Source: Diphasiastrum complanatum | Taxonomy: Eukaryota; Streptophyta; Lycopodiopsida; Lycopodiales; Lycopodiaceae | Length of the DNA: 64,000 nucleotides | Assembly (NCBI GenBank): GCA_029204225.1 | Contig: CM055097.1 | Coordinates: 42,576,858 to 42,640,857, forward strand | Direction: 5' to 3' | Shown here: piece after piece, positions 1 through 11,533 of the stretch | Layout: every line of letters starts with the position of its first letter | How positions within the stretch are numbered: position 1 is the first letter of the stretch | The notes under the pieces: generated by a model | Told to the model about the DNA's origin: nothing | The model's database searches: none | What the model saw: only the letters and a program-made list of their open reading frames with translations | Position numbers and translations under genes: made by a program

Positions 1-300
1 AGAAATATGATTCTTGATGGATTTGACATCTCGAACTGCTCCTTTAGCACATCCCATGTCTGTCTGGGTGTAACAGCATCACAAATGTGGGTAATGATGT
101 GATCCTTCACTGACAAGTTAATGAAGGTCAAAGCTGTCCTCATCTTTTTGTCGAACACTTTGATATCCGCTTCATTTGGCGGCCTTCTCTCATCACCTGT
201 GACGACTTCCCACACATCTTTCTCCATTAGTATGTTTTTCATTTTGAATTTCCACACTGCATAGTTGGAAATTCCGTCCAATGCTACTTTCACTCAAAAT
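1..300 (-). pseudogene. Ty1/copia gag (UBN2-type) remnant, cut by window edge
   Basis: Read on the minus strand from about 300 down to 1, this gives roughly 98 codons without a stop. It begins with the copia Gag signature LDGISNYAVWKFKM and continues with a helical segment containing DKKMRTALTFINLSV and TPRQTWDVLKEQFEM. This is the N-terminal half of the UBN2/DUF4219-type Gag of Ty1/copia elements, the structural protein of the particle. The zinc knuckle and pol should lie left of the window and cannot be judged. The leader behind it (to about 1341) contains minus-strand primer-site motifs, so the orientation agrees. Confidence 0.8.
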
Positions 301-1427
301 GGACTCTCCCATGTTTGTCATCGCAAAACTGCTTGAAACTTCTGTCGTAGGCTAAAAACAGTATGCCGAGGCCAACAATGATGTCGAAAGTTGAAAATAA
401 TGACCTGCACTTTTTCCCTTACCAGGCCACTCGCCGCTTTCCCACCAATTTGAAAGCCAAATAGGCTTCACCTTCCAAAATGCACCCAGTCATCAACTCC
501 CAACTACGTGCCCAGTGGAATGGTGAAATCACTTTTGGCGCACTCCAAACACTTTTTCTGCTGCAATCACTCTATTTTGCTGTACCACAATCTGAGCCAT
601 TGATCTTGTAAGTTTTCTATCCAACGATTTTGAGCACTTCTATGCACCAATGGAGAGTCTTGTAGATGTTGTCCACTCCAAAACACTATGGTTTCACCTT
701 GGTTCCATGCACGAACAGTCTCGCGACCTCCCTATCTACGGCCGTGCCTCCCCAAGCTATCTGTTGCTTGATCAGACTCACCTTCGGATTGATTTGAGCA
801 CAATATGAGGCCTAGAGCAGGGTTGCCCTACTGATACCAAGTCCGTAGAGTGTTCAATCATGAAATTCCATGGAGAAACGGTGATTTTAGCTCAACTTGA
901 CAAAGTGGCTTTTTTTTCACCTTTTACTGCAAATCTGCTAGGTTAACTGTCTGGAGACAAATCTTTAACATAAACCTCAGAATCTCTCCCTGCTGGTTGA
1001 CAATGTAATTAGCTTCCTTCATGTCCTTACGACATCCAAAACGATGCACAAATAGTGAAGAAATCACCAGTTATGTATAAAAAATTGTAACTCCAAACCC
1101 TGTTTCAATTTTCAACTGGCTTAAAAAATGTCAATTTTTTTCAACAAATTTTTCCATGTCTGATGCTATGCACATGCTAATAATCCCTGTGCTGAGCTTG
1201 GCAAGCCTCTATAAACTAGAAATCGTGCACCAGTGCTTCTCTTTCCATTTTCAACCCGCCGTAAACCCCGAACTCTCAGAAGATAGTTCTCCCGAAGCTC
1301 TCTTCAATGGTGATGTTGTACTGTGTACACTCCCTGTATGACTCTGATACCAACTTAGAATTTTCTTTGAACAAGAACACAGATCATGCTACACAGTAAC
1401 ACAAACAGAAAACACTCTCCACTGCAA
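301..1427 (-). mobile_element. Degenerate copia leader/LTR with two primer-site motifs
   Basis: No coding sequence is recognised here. On the minus strand TTGGTATCAGAG occurs at 1342-1353 and TTGGTATCAGTA at 829-840. Both match the tRNA-iMet primer-binding site that follows the 5' LTR of plant copia elements. Two copies about 500 bp apart suggest a duplicated or rearranged 5' end belonging to the gag remnant at 1-300. The LTR borders could not be fixed because no second LTR copy is inside the window. Confidence 0.5.
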
Positions 1428-2280
1428 TGTGAAAAATGCAAAAATAAGCTTGGTAGAGGCCAAAAATCTTGTATATAGATAAACACACATGTGTGGAGCC
1501 TGTTTCCACATGTGAAACTAGTGTATTTGTCATGTACCATAATCATATATGTTGTACATATGATTTAATTCAAGTTCTAGTGGCTAAAATGGCCAAAAAC
1601 TAGTTTTCTAGACATATGACACATGGCATCAATCTATTGATTGCATGAGCCACATCCTTTGGTTAGGTGTCATATTCCATGTGAAGAGGACAGCTCACAC
1701 ATGTGGAATAAGCTGAAGTAGACAAATTTTGACTTCTAGAAGATTTCCAAGTAGATCTCCATATAGAAGGAAAATGGACCAAAAGTGCTCAAAATAGAAG
1801 GTTTTGTCCAAGTGTCAGTTTTGCATGATGAATCATCATATGACAAAGCACCTTCACACATATGGGATTAGAGGGATGATCAGTACCACGAGCTCCCAGT
1901 TATTGTATATATAGAGCCACATTTGGCCATAATCATTTTGAGACACCAATCTTGGTTTTGGAAGCAATTTTGAGTGATTCTCTCCATTTGTCTACATTTG
2001 TTTTGATTGTTTTGAGGTTCTATCAATGTGTACTTGATTTTTAGGTTGGAGTCCGTACTCAGACAGATTTTCACATGTGGGAAACCAAAAAGTACACCTA
2101 CCTTCAATTAATGATTGTTCTTGTTAGGATTTTGTGTCTAGAATTGATCTAGATTGATCTTAATCTCAAGTAGATTGATCTTAATCTCAAGTAGATTGAT
2201 AGATCAAGTAATCTGACAACCAATCCCTCTTGAGGATCAGATTAGGATCCACTCTTGGTCCTTTTTGTACTTTTTGCATA
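1428..2280 (+). mobile_element. Solo LTR of a copia-like element
   Basis: This 853-bp block is a diverged direct copy of the LTR at 2935-3720. Both begin TGTGAAAAATGC and end in TTTTTGCAYA, giving short TGTG...CACA ends (the last C is T here). No internal region or primer site follows the right end, so it stands alone. The flanking pentamers are TGCAA (1423-1427) and CGCAA (2281-2285), a target duplication with one mismatch. This fits LTR-LTR recombination of an older insertion. It carries several CACATGTG-type palindromes. Confidence 0.75.
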
Positions 2281-2934
2281 CGCAAGCTCACATAGCAACT
2301 GTATTTCTCAAAATGAAATTACACTATACATATAGTTGTTCTCTCAGGCAACCCATGCATGACCCAGGTTGCCATTGGTGGGATGCGTGTCCCGTCGACT
2401 TGCCTCGTGGCAAGGCCAACTGATCCTTATCAACTGATAGGACCCACAATACAGTAGCACAATGATTCTACTTTAATTCTAACTCTCCCAACCTGCAGTT
2501 ATTAACACAATGGCCAACAAACGAATGTGTGGCACTGCCTCTACATCCTCATCTCCACCTGCTACCCGAAGACACGCCTCCACTACCGCACTAACCACTC
2601 CATCAACCACCGCCACTTCTTCTTCCGTGCAACCCCCCACTCCGATCTCTGTTGTCGCTATCTCTCTTTCTGTTTCATCCACAACTGTTTCTGTGTCCAT
2701 CCCTTGCTTCCATTCCATTCAATCCTTCTGATTCTCAATTGTCTCCAGACACTCTAGCGTGGATGCAAGTCATCAATTTCTCACCCCCACGTCAGACACT
2801 CTCTGCTCCATCCTCACCTTCTTCCATACTCCACACCACCCTTCAGTTCCCCTCTGTTCCTCCCATCCTCTCGTTTGGACAAACCGTCATCACCCATGTT
2901 TCCACAGTCGCTTCTCAAACCCCACCTGCGTCGC
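2281..2934 (+). other. Ser/Thr/Pro-rich broken reading frame, interrupted by an LTR
   Basis: From 2510 a plus-strand frame encodes a Ser/Thr/Pro-rich stretch (about 70 codons). After a frameshift near 2700 a second frame rich in Ser and Pro runs up to the LTR border at 2935. Composition resembles the disordered N-terminus of a retroelement Gag, but there is no family motif. The LTR at 2935 cuts the frame, so this was the insertion target of the copia element that follows. No function is assigned. Confidence 0.3.
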
Positions 2935-3720
2935 TGTGAAAAATGCAAAAATAAGCTTGGTAGAGGCCAAAAATCTTGTATATAGGATAAACACACATGT
3001 GTGGAGCCTGTTCCCACATGTGAAACTAGTGTACTTTTCATGTACCATAATCATATATGTTGTACATATTTTAATTCAAGTTCTAATGGCTAAAATGGCC
3101 AAAAACTAGTTTTCTAGATATATGACACATGGCACCAATCTAATGATTGCATGAGCCAAATATTTTGAATAGGTGTCACATCCCATGTGTAGAGGACAGC
3201 TCACACGTGTGGAAATAGCTGAAGTAGGCGAGTTTTTGCTTCTAGAAGATCTCCATATAGTAGGGAAATAGAACAAAAATGTCCAAAATGAAAAGTTTTG
3301 ATCAAAGTGTTAAATTGCATGATGGTGACAAGGCATCCTCACACGTGTGAGATATGATGCATGATCAGTAGCTCGAGCTCCAAAAGTGTAGATATAGAGG
3401 CTTATTTGGCCATAATCAATGTGAGACACCAATCTTAGTTTTGGAAGCAATTTTGAGTGATTCTCTTCATTTGTCTACATTTGTCTTGATTGTTTTGAGG
3501 TGCTATCAATGTGTACTTGATTTTTAGGTTGGAGTCCGTACTCAGACAGGGTTTCACACGTGGGAAACCAGAAAGTACACCTACCTTCAATTAATGATTG
3601 TTCTTGTTAGGATTTTGTGTCTAGAATTGATCTAGATTGATAGATCAAGTAATCTGACAACCAATCTCTCTTGAGGATCAGATTAGGATCCACTCTTGGT
3701 CCTTTTATACTTTTTGCACA
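2935..3720 (+). mobile_element. 5' LTR of copia element
   Basis: This 786-bp LTR begins TGTGAAAAATGC and ends TTTTTGCACA, immediately followed by a tRNA-iMet primer site. It is a direct copy of the solo LTR at 1428-2280, with small indels and substitutions. Palindromes of the CACACGTGTG/CACATGTG type occur at about 2995, 3020, 3205, 3338 and 3553. It should hold the promoter and polyadenylation signals for the gag-pol transcript read to the right. Confidence 0.85.
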
Positions 3721-4318
3721 TGGTATCAAAGCCTAGTACAAGAGGTTTTGTTGAAATTGATAGGGTTAATCCAAATCAAAGCCAAAATTAGCAATTTTTT
3801 GGAAACTAGTCAAATTTTGTGTAGCGAGTTGGATTTGATAGCTATCCTCAAAATTTTTGGTCCAGATCTTGTTGTGGGCTGTAGGAACCCTTTTCACACG
3901 TGTGAGGCTGTATAGCTCCATTTTGACTGAGAAATTTCAAAAATTTGTAGAATTTGACTCACATACCCAATTTGAGTGATTTTTGGTGCAAAATCAAGCA
4001 TTTTCTATAGTGAATCTAATTCCTTGATTAGTTCTTGGATTAGATCAGTCAAAAAATTAAAATTAAAGCTTGAATTAGGTGCACTAATTGATCTTCTCTG
4101 ATTTTTTGAGTGTATGTTGAGGTTGAAGAGAGATATTGCTAAAAATCATAGATTGAGTGATTTTGCAAGTTTGAGACTAGAATCTAAATTTCCATCATTC
4201 TAGATTGGTTCATGAGTGATAGGATTGAGTCTATAAGCTTTCTAATTTGCTAAAAGACTTTAGGTTCAGATCTCTTAGAGAAACCATAAGAGTTTCTAGT
4301 GCTTTTTCACATTCAAAA
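3721..4318 (+). promoter_or_regulatory. Copia primer-binding site and gag leader
   Basis: TGGTATCAAAGCC at 3721-3733 abuts the LTR end and matches the 3' end of initiator-Met tRNA, the usual primer for reverse transcription in plant copia elements. The rest is an AT-rich untranslated leader. A further palindrome, TTCACACGTGTGAGG, lies at about 3893. No ORF in this stretch looks real. Confidence 0.85.
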
Positions 4319-6578
4319 ATGGCATCAATGGGTGGTTTTTTGTTTGAAGCTCGTGAAAGACTTACATCCACTAATTATGATACTTGGATAGTTCGAATGG
4401 AGTCTTTGCTTGTACTTCATGATCTTTATGACATAGTACTTGAGGTGGAAGTAGAACCTCAAGGAGGAGTTGAATTGACTAAGTACAAAAAGAGATGTAG
4501 AGTTGCATTATATTGCATAAAAATGAATGTAAGTAATGAACTTTTGAAAGAAATCTCATCTTGTACCACGTCCAAAGAGGCATGGGATTCATTAAAAGCC
4601 ATTTATGGATCCAAGAACACTTCAAGGATACTCATGCTTAGGAATCAAATCCTTCAAAGCATGAAAGGAAGTAGTGAAAGTGCCCAAAATTATGCCTTTA
4701 GGATCAAATCTTTGAATAAGGAGTTGTCTTCTATAGATGATAAAATCAAAGATGATGAATTAGTTCAAATCATTTTGAATGGATTAGGAAATGATTATTC
4801 CAATCTTGTTCAAACCTTTGCTATTCAAGATTCACTTCCTAGTATTGAAAAACTTCAAAATGTGCTTGTTAGTGAGGAGAGTAGAATGTTTCATATCAAA
4901 AGTAGGATGAGTTCCTTATCTTTGAATGATGGTGATGAAAAAGCTGACTTTTCTTTGAAAGTCAAGAAGAAGAAGTTTCCATCCAAGAAGACTCAAGACA
5001 TGGAGATGGAGAACAGAGATGGAGCATCAAGTTTCAAAGGCAAGAGCAAGAAGGACAAGAAGAAGCTAAAGTGTTTCTTTTGTGGAAAAAAGGGACATTT
5101 TGCATCCGAGTGCTACAAGAAGAAGAATGCCCAAGAGAAGGACAATCAAGGCAATCTTGTGCTTGAGGAGGAGGAAGAAGGTATGGTATCCTCACCACAG
5201 ACATCTAATCAAGACACTTGGTGGATTGATAGTGGGGCAAGCTCTCACATGACTCACCAAAAAGACTACTTTTCTAACCTACTTTCTTACAATAGTTCTA
5301 AGAGATTTATCTTCACTGCAAGTGATCAAGAATGTGATATTGTAGTTGTTGGGTCCATTCCTTTATGTTTAGGATCATCTAAAAAAGTAGATCTAGACGA
5401 TGTTCTTTATGTACCTTTAATTACAAAGAACTTGTTGAGTGTAGGACAACTTATGGATAGTGGATTAGATGTACATTTCAAGCATGGAGCATGTTCTATC
5501 TTGAAAGATGAAAAATGTATTGCTAGTGGTTTCAAGCAAGGGAGGTTATTCAAATTGGATGCTAATGTGATGGTTGGAAGTGTGAACATGGCAAGGGAGG
5601 AGCTCACTCAAGTGGAATTATGGCACAAGAGGTTAGGCCATCCTAACTCCAAAGCTATGGAGACCATGGTGATAAAGGAGCTAGAAAGAGGACTTTCCAA
5701 AACCATATCCAAGTGTGGCAAGCTTTTTGAAGCTTGTGGACTCTCCAAATCTCATAAACTTCCTTTCAAGAGATCTTGGATAAGATCTAACTCTCCTCTT
5801 GACCTTATACACTCGGATGTTCATTCATTTTCACATAAATCAAATGGTGGAGCTCTTATGTATGTCACTTTTATTGATGATAAATCAAGATACTCTTGGG
5901 TTTATCTCTTGTCTAAGAAAAGTGAAGTTTTTGAGTCCTTTGTAAAGTTCAAAACTCTTGTGGAAAAGCAACTTATTACTAGCCTGAAAGTATTAAGAAG
6001 TGATAATGGAGGAGAGTACATCTCCAATAGGATGAAAGAGTTTTGTGAAACTAATGGCATAAAGAGAGAGTTTACTTGTACATATACTCCACAACAAAAT
6101 GGAGTAGCTGAGAGAAAGAATAGGACATTATGTGAGTGTGCTAAGGCTATGAGATTAGATGCATCTCTTTCTATTTCATTTTGGAGAGAAGCTATTTTAT
6201 GTGCAAACTTTCTTTGTAATAGAATGACTAATAGTGCCATTAAAGGACTTACACCTTATGAAGTATTGTTTTTGCAAAAAGCCAAATCTTAGTGATTTGA
6301 AAGTTTTTGGATGTACTTGTTATGTACATATTCCTTTAAAAACAAGAAAAAAAGAAGATGCCACTTCTTTCAAAGGCATCTTTGTTGGTTATAGTGAAAG
6401 TAAGAAAGCTTATAGGATATATGATCCTATTACAAAAAAGGTTGTTGCTAGTAGAGATGTACTTTTTGATGAATTTCTCCAAGCCAAAGGAAAGGTGACT
6501 TCCAACAACACTCGACTTGTCAAAGATCATCCTATGGCCGAGGAGGAGCTTCATGAAGATGAAGACCAAGTGGAATGA
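4319..6578 (+). pseudogene. Ty1/copia gag-pol, 5' portion (Gag, PR, IN), frameshifted
   Basis: The likely start is ATG 4319 (MASMGGFLFEARERL); the frame is open 24 codons further upstream but without Gag similarity. Domains in order: UBN2-type Gag with TNYDTW; a CCHC knuckle CFFCGKKGHFASEC at 5072-5113; protease WIDSGASSHM at about 5221; the GAG-pre-integrase motif LWHKRLGHPNS near 5617; and the integrase core with HSD (about 5810), LRSDNGGEY (about 5990) and NGVAERKN (about 6093), giving the D,D,E triad. The frame breaks near 6270-6290 inside TPYEVLF and continues one frame over from 6234 as integrase C-terminus (DLKVFGCTCYVHIP) to a stop at 6578. Pol resumes at about 9430, so this element was split by an insertion. 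Reverse transcription from this copy alone is impossible. Confidence 0.93.
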
Positions 6579-7513
6579 CCAAAGTCAGCAGGCAGCAGGG
6601 GGATTCACCCAAGATCAAGGGTCCGAAGGCCAAGACCAAGGACAAATGGATACGGCTGCTGAGATGCGAGACCAGGGCCAAGGCGCAGATACCAGTCAAA
6701 GCCAAGCCACATCATACAGAGGTTTGCGCACGATATCTCAGCCGGGCCTTCCGAAGACCAAAGTCCGTGGAGGAAAAAATCAATGAATTCCTATCAAAGT
6801 ATCTCCATGAGTCATCAAGAGGCGGCTGGCAGATATTGTTTTCAGCTCAGACAATAAAGGGCAAAGAACTGCAAACATTACCCACCCTCCACCCACAACT
6901 AGAGTGGCATCAGCAGTTGTTCGAAGGAGACCCTGCGGCCATCAGGGCCTACGTGACGAGTCCGCAACAATTACGAGTGAACGCGCACTTCCTACCATGT
7001 ACACAACGATCCATATGGGCGGAATGCGGCACCCATCTGGACAAGATCACACTGCAAAATTTTAATTGGTCAATCATACCATCAGAATATGGGTGGACTA
7101 CGGATGTAGATGCCAGAAGGGCTCTCACCACGTTCGCAAATCAATATATCAACTGCCCTGATCCAACAGTCTGCGCAATAGCCACTTATGCCCGGGACTT
7201 AGAACATTTAACGGGCATTGAAACAAAATGGGATGATTTTCTTCTCTCAATATTCTTTGATCCTAATAAGGTGCTACCTTCCGACAAAGTCAAAGATCAG
7301 CTGCCAGTCGCTCGTGTATATTATCGAGCTGCATTCCTTGGAGATCCCTGGATGCGCCGATTCCAAGCATGGGTCGATCAAGAATGGCTGGCAGGAGTCC
7401 ACAAGTCCTTCCACATGCCCAAGGACTCAAAGAAACTAGACCATTTCAACTTCATGGAAGACGTTATGGGCTACCTGATCCACCATAGGTGGGCAAAGCG
7501 GACACTATACTAA
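6575..7513 (+). CDS. Unrecognised 312-codon ORF inside a nested LTR-element fragment
   Basis: The frame is open for 312 codons from ATG 6575 to TAA 7513. I do not recognise the family. The first 70 residues are Lys/Arg/Gln-rich and probably disordered. An overlapping frame (6517-6786) gives an equally plausible Gln/Asp-rich tail, so the true start or frame before about 6780 is uncertain. From about residue 70 the text is protein-like, with many Trp, Phe and Tyr (for example WGQ-free segments such as FNWSIIPSEYGW and AAFLGDPWMRRFQAWVDQEW). No Cys/His knuckle, protease, RT or integrase motif and no membrane helix is visible. Base composition is richer in G+C than the copia sequence around it. 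It ends about 45 bp before an LTR-like start (7560), the place where LTR elements carry accessory ORFs. It could be a captured host exon or an element-specific extra protein. Confidence 0.55.
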   Translation: MTKVSRQQGDSPKIKGPKAKTKDKWIRLLRCETRAKAQIPVKAKPHHTEVCARYLSRAFRRPKSVEEKINEFLSKYLHESSRGGWQILFSAQTIKGKELQTLPTLHPQLEWHQQLFEGDPAAIRAYVTSPQQLRVNAHFLPCTQRSIWAECGTHLDKITLQNFNWSIIPSEYGWTTDVDARRALTTFANQYINCPDPTVCAIATYARDLEHLTGIETKWDDFLLSIFFDPNKVLPSDKVKDQLPVARVYYRAAFLGDPWMRRFQAWVDQEWLAGVHKSFHMPKDSKKLDHFNFMEDVMGYLIHHRWAKRTLY

Positions 7514-7559
7514 ACCGGCAGAGTGTCGAGGGACCGGCACTACTTTAGGCCGTGGGTCT

Positions 7560-8800
7560 TGTTGGGGGTATTTCCAACAAAGTGTAAATAAATAAAATCG
7601 TCCAATAAAATGTGTTGCGAGGGCATGGCATCCTGCGCGTATAAGCCCATGGCCCAATGAGCACGCAAGCCAAAGTGTAAATAAAATAAAATAGACTTGG
7701 GCCTTCGTAATTAAAATAAAACTTGAGGCCCAAAGTCAATTTTAAACTTAGAGTTTACTTTTTAGAGTTGGGTCCAATTTTGGACTCACATGAACGTTGT
7801 GATTTTCAATGTACTTTTTGTAGACCCTTGGATCAAGTTGGGTCCAAGATGAATGGATAGGATCAATGTGAATATTAGCCAATAGGATTGAGGGGCAAGG
7901 GCCTTCCCCATTTTATAAAAAGGCACCATTTGTACACTATTTGCATGCTTAATAGAGAGGAGGAGACTCTGCTATTTTAAAGCTCAAGCATCCTCATTTG
8001 CTAATCAATCTTGCTTATGCTATTGTTGTGTTGCTTGTTATTTCCATTTCTTCCATGCTTCTTCTTTGTGATTAGTTAAGATTTCTCCATAAGCAATGGC
8101 ATTGAGCATTTGAGCTAACCTCCATCTCATCTCTCTCTCTCTTCCTCTCTTCTCTTCTCTCTTCCTCTTCTTGTCTATCCTTTCCCTTCACCCAAAAGCA
8201 TGATGAATGTTAGTGTAGAGGAGTAGAGCTAAATGAGGGTAGTGTTAGTGGTGAATAGAGTTAAGGGAGAGAGTACGAAACTAGCTAAAAATAGCATCTA
8301 TGCATAGTTAGGTACCTATCCAGTGATCTAACTCTTGTTGACAGGCGGGAGGGCCATACTACGCGAGATCTTCGACCCTACATTGATAGAGTCACATAAC
8401 TTTAAATAGTTCAAGATAGAGAGTGTGCACAAGTTATCGAATGACCTTCAAATCATCAACCTAGCATAGAGCAGAACTAGAGATAGTTTCGAGTACACGT
8501 TTATCATCGCAATTATTTGTGCTCGTCATTTAACTTTACTTGTTACTTTCTAAATTCAATCCAATTGTCTTATTGCATTCAGAATCATGTGTATGTCAAT
8601 GTGTGCTTCTCCAATTAATTGTTCTATGCAATCATTGCTCTCATATAGAATTGTCTGAACTATCTAATGCTTCTACAAGCAATATTCAAATGATTTTGTG
8701 TATGTTTGCATAATCAATTGTATCGATTCTAGATTAGAATCAAGTAGAATTAGCCAAGTCACTCAACTCAACATTCTAACTCGAATATGATAGGTGTAGT
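7560..8800 (+). mobile_element. LTR-like sequence of nested element (right border uncertain)
   Basis: The block opens with TGTTGGGGGTATTTCCAACA, the short inverted TGTTGG...CCAACA typical at LTR starts. It contains AATAAA-like signals near 7590-7605, a TATA motif TTTTATAAAAAGG at about 7912 and a CT-rich stretch at 8118-8170. This order (U3, TATA, CT-rich R/U5) fits a plus-strand LTR. No second copy is present and no TG/CA end could be fixed on the right, so 8800 is only an estimate. The nested fragment lies within the copia pol gene. Confidence 0.5.
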
Positions 8801-9429
8801 TCATGCACCGTGGGGAAAGGCTCATTTTGTAGAATGTCCTCAACAACAATTTATCAAAATTTGGTGAAATTTCATGAATCAGTAACAAATGCCATAAGTA
8901 GTTGGAAACGAATTATATTCTTTTATATAAAGTCTATACTTAGTTTTAAGTCAAATAATGATCATTAAAACTAGGCCCAATAATGATATAATGGCACCAA
9001 AAAAAGTTACGAGTTATACTATATGGACTATTTCCAAAACAACCAACTATGCTATTACAATATTAACTCCTTAAGTTGGGCACCCTGTTGTTGTGTTGTT
9101 GGCACCTCCTTGGGTTGGGCCCCATGTTGCTATTTCTAATTATTGAACATTTAGATTGCATAATTTGGGCCCTTGCAAGCCTCGATTTAGCTTTGAGGTC
9201 TATTATTGACATTATTTGGTTTCTTTCTTTTTGCACAACTGTAGCCCTAACCCTCAACTATAATCTTTCTAGCTAGTTCCAGCATAGCTAACCATAATTT
9301 TTTCTCATGCTGAAAAAGAGGCCACTTACTGTCAAATTGATTCTTGAAAACGAAAAGTAGTCTGTAAGCATGGGAGCGTAAAGATTGTCCTTTTCCATCA
9401 TAAGAGTGAGCACAATCATTAGTTATGAG
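8801..9429. other. AT-rich stretch without recognisable gene
   Basis: Short ORFs on both strands here show no family motif. The sequence bridges the nested LTR-like block and the point where copia pol resumes. I could not find a target duplication that would mark the insertion ends. Confidence 0.5.
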
Positions 9430-10122
9430 AAGAGTAAGCAAGTAGTTTCTAGAAATTATTTTGCTTTCCTAACCTCTTTTGATGAACCTACTTGTGTGAA
9501 TGAAGCAAGGAACAAAGAGGAATGGATCCAAGCAATGGATCTTGAGTATCAAGCTCTTATGAAGAATGGAATGTGGAGATTAGTGGAGTTACCTAAGGAT
9601 AAGAAATCTATTGGATGCAAATGGATCTTCAAGGTGAAGAGAAACCAAAATGGATCTATCAACAAGTACAAGGCAAGGTTAGTAGCAAAAGGATATGCTC
9701 AAGAACATGGGATTGACTATGATGAGATCTTTGCACCTATGGCAAAGATGGTAAGCATTCGAGTCATCATCTCACTTGCTACTCTTTATGGATGGGATCT
9801 ATGGCAATTGGACATTACAAATGCATTTTTGAATGGTATCTTGAGGAGGAATTGTACATGGAGCAACCCAAGAGCTACATTTCTTCTACAAAGCCAAATC
9901 ATGCGTGTCTTCTACAAAAGAGTTTGTATGGCCTTAAGCAAACACATTGAGGTGGCATATCACTTTGTGAGGGAGCAAGTCATAGCAAAGGAGGTGGAGC
10001 TTCAACATGTTTCTTCAAGGGAATGTGTAGCTGATATCTTCACCAAAGCATTGGAAAAGGACTTGTTCATGAAGCATAGGACTTCACTTGGAGTGTTATC
10101 AAAGTCTATGCTAAAACTAGTT

Positions 10123-10137
<15 letters not shown>
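9430..10137 (+). pseudogene. Ty1/copia pol, 3' portion: RT start fused to RNase H end
   Basis: Copia RT begins at about 9480 (SFDEPTCVNEARNKEEW), passes CKWIFKVKRN and [17 protein letters not shown], and reaches the catalytic motif [10 protein letters not shown] at about 9810. A one-base loss near 9840 then puts the RT text ([16 protein letters not shown]) out of frame. At about 9937 the sequence jumps to the end of RNase H ([25 protein letters not shown]) and stops at 10137 with LVEEGV. The YVDD-box half of RT and the RNase H active site are deleted. This is the natural continuation of the gag-pol at 4319-6578, interrupted by the nested insert. Confidence 0.9.
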
Positions 10138-10650
<513 letters not shown>

Positions 10651-10850
10651 TGAAATACAATAGCTTACTGTTATTGTACGGACAACAAGATTATTTTATG
10701 TTTTGATTCATGTTTGATCAAGATCTATTAGGGTTTGCATCTCATTTTTTGTGTAGATGCTGATTTTTCTACATTGGCAAGATTGTTGATATGTTGTCTT
10801 TCTAACCCAAGATCATTATATAGATTTAGATTTTAATTGATCTGAAATCT

Positions 10851-11455
10851 TTCACAAGCATTAATAGCAAATTCTAAAAGAATTTTTAAGAAATGAGCTA
10901 GAATGCTCAAGAGTGTTCAAGCTTGGAAGCTTGAGAGAGCTGCTACGTGATACTTGAATTATTGCTTCTCATTGATATAAGTATGAACAACTATTTATAC
11001 TAATCAAATGCGGCTAGTCCAATAGGACAGCTGATTAGGTCGTAGATCGTAATGGCCAGTGGCCCATAGTGAGCTGGCATCCATCTAGTTAGTACTTCCT
11101 GGAAATTTACTTGCTAAACGGTTAGGATAATTCTGTAGCTTCAATTCAAGTGGAACAATTAACTGCCATTCATCGACATGACCGAAGTGGCCGAAATCTC
11201 CGAAGTCACTGAAGTTTGTCGAAGTCTTCTAAGTCACCGAAGTCTTCAATGTTAGTGAAATAACCGAAGTTTGTCATAGTCACCGAAGTTCGGCAAAGCC
11301 TTCGAAGTTTGTCGATGATGTCCAATATGTCAGATCCATCTGTGAGCGATTTCTCGTGTACTTTTGCAGACTATGTAAAAACATGCATAGAACTGGATGA
11401 TGTAGTGGATGAAGATTAAAAATGATTAGTCAATAATCAAGAGAATAATCCAACA
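10851..11455 (-). mobile_element. 3' LTR (truncated) of minus-strand copia element
   Basis: This block repeats the sequence at about 15121-15651. It ends on the plus strand with CCAACA at 11450-11455, followed by CTCCCTTTTA, which on the minus strand is the polypurine tract AAAAGGGAG before TGTTGG. The other LTR is 912 bp, but homology stops here at about 10851, so about 300 bp of the distal (U5) end is missing. A TATA motif (minus-strand AGTATAAATAG) lies near 10995. It contains a CCGAAGT-type repeat array at about 11178-11315. Confidence 0.85.
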
Positions 11456-11533
11456 CTCCCTTTTAATCTGAATCCATGAATGCTTTGACCTTCAAACTTA
11501 GTTTTGCACAAAATTTCTTGTGTGCATCCAAGC

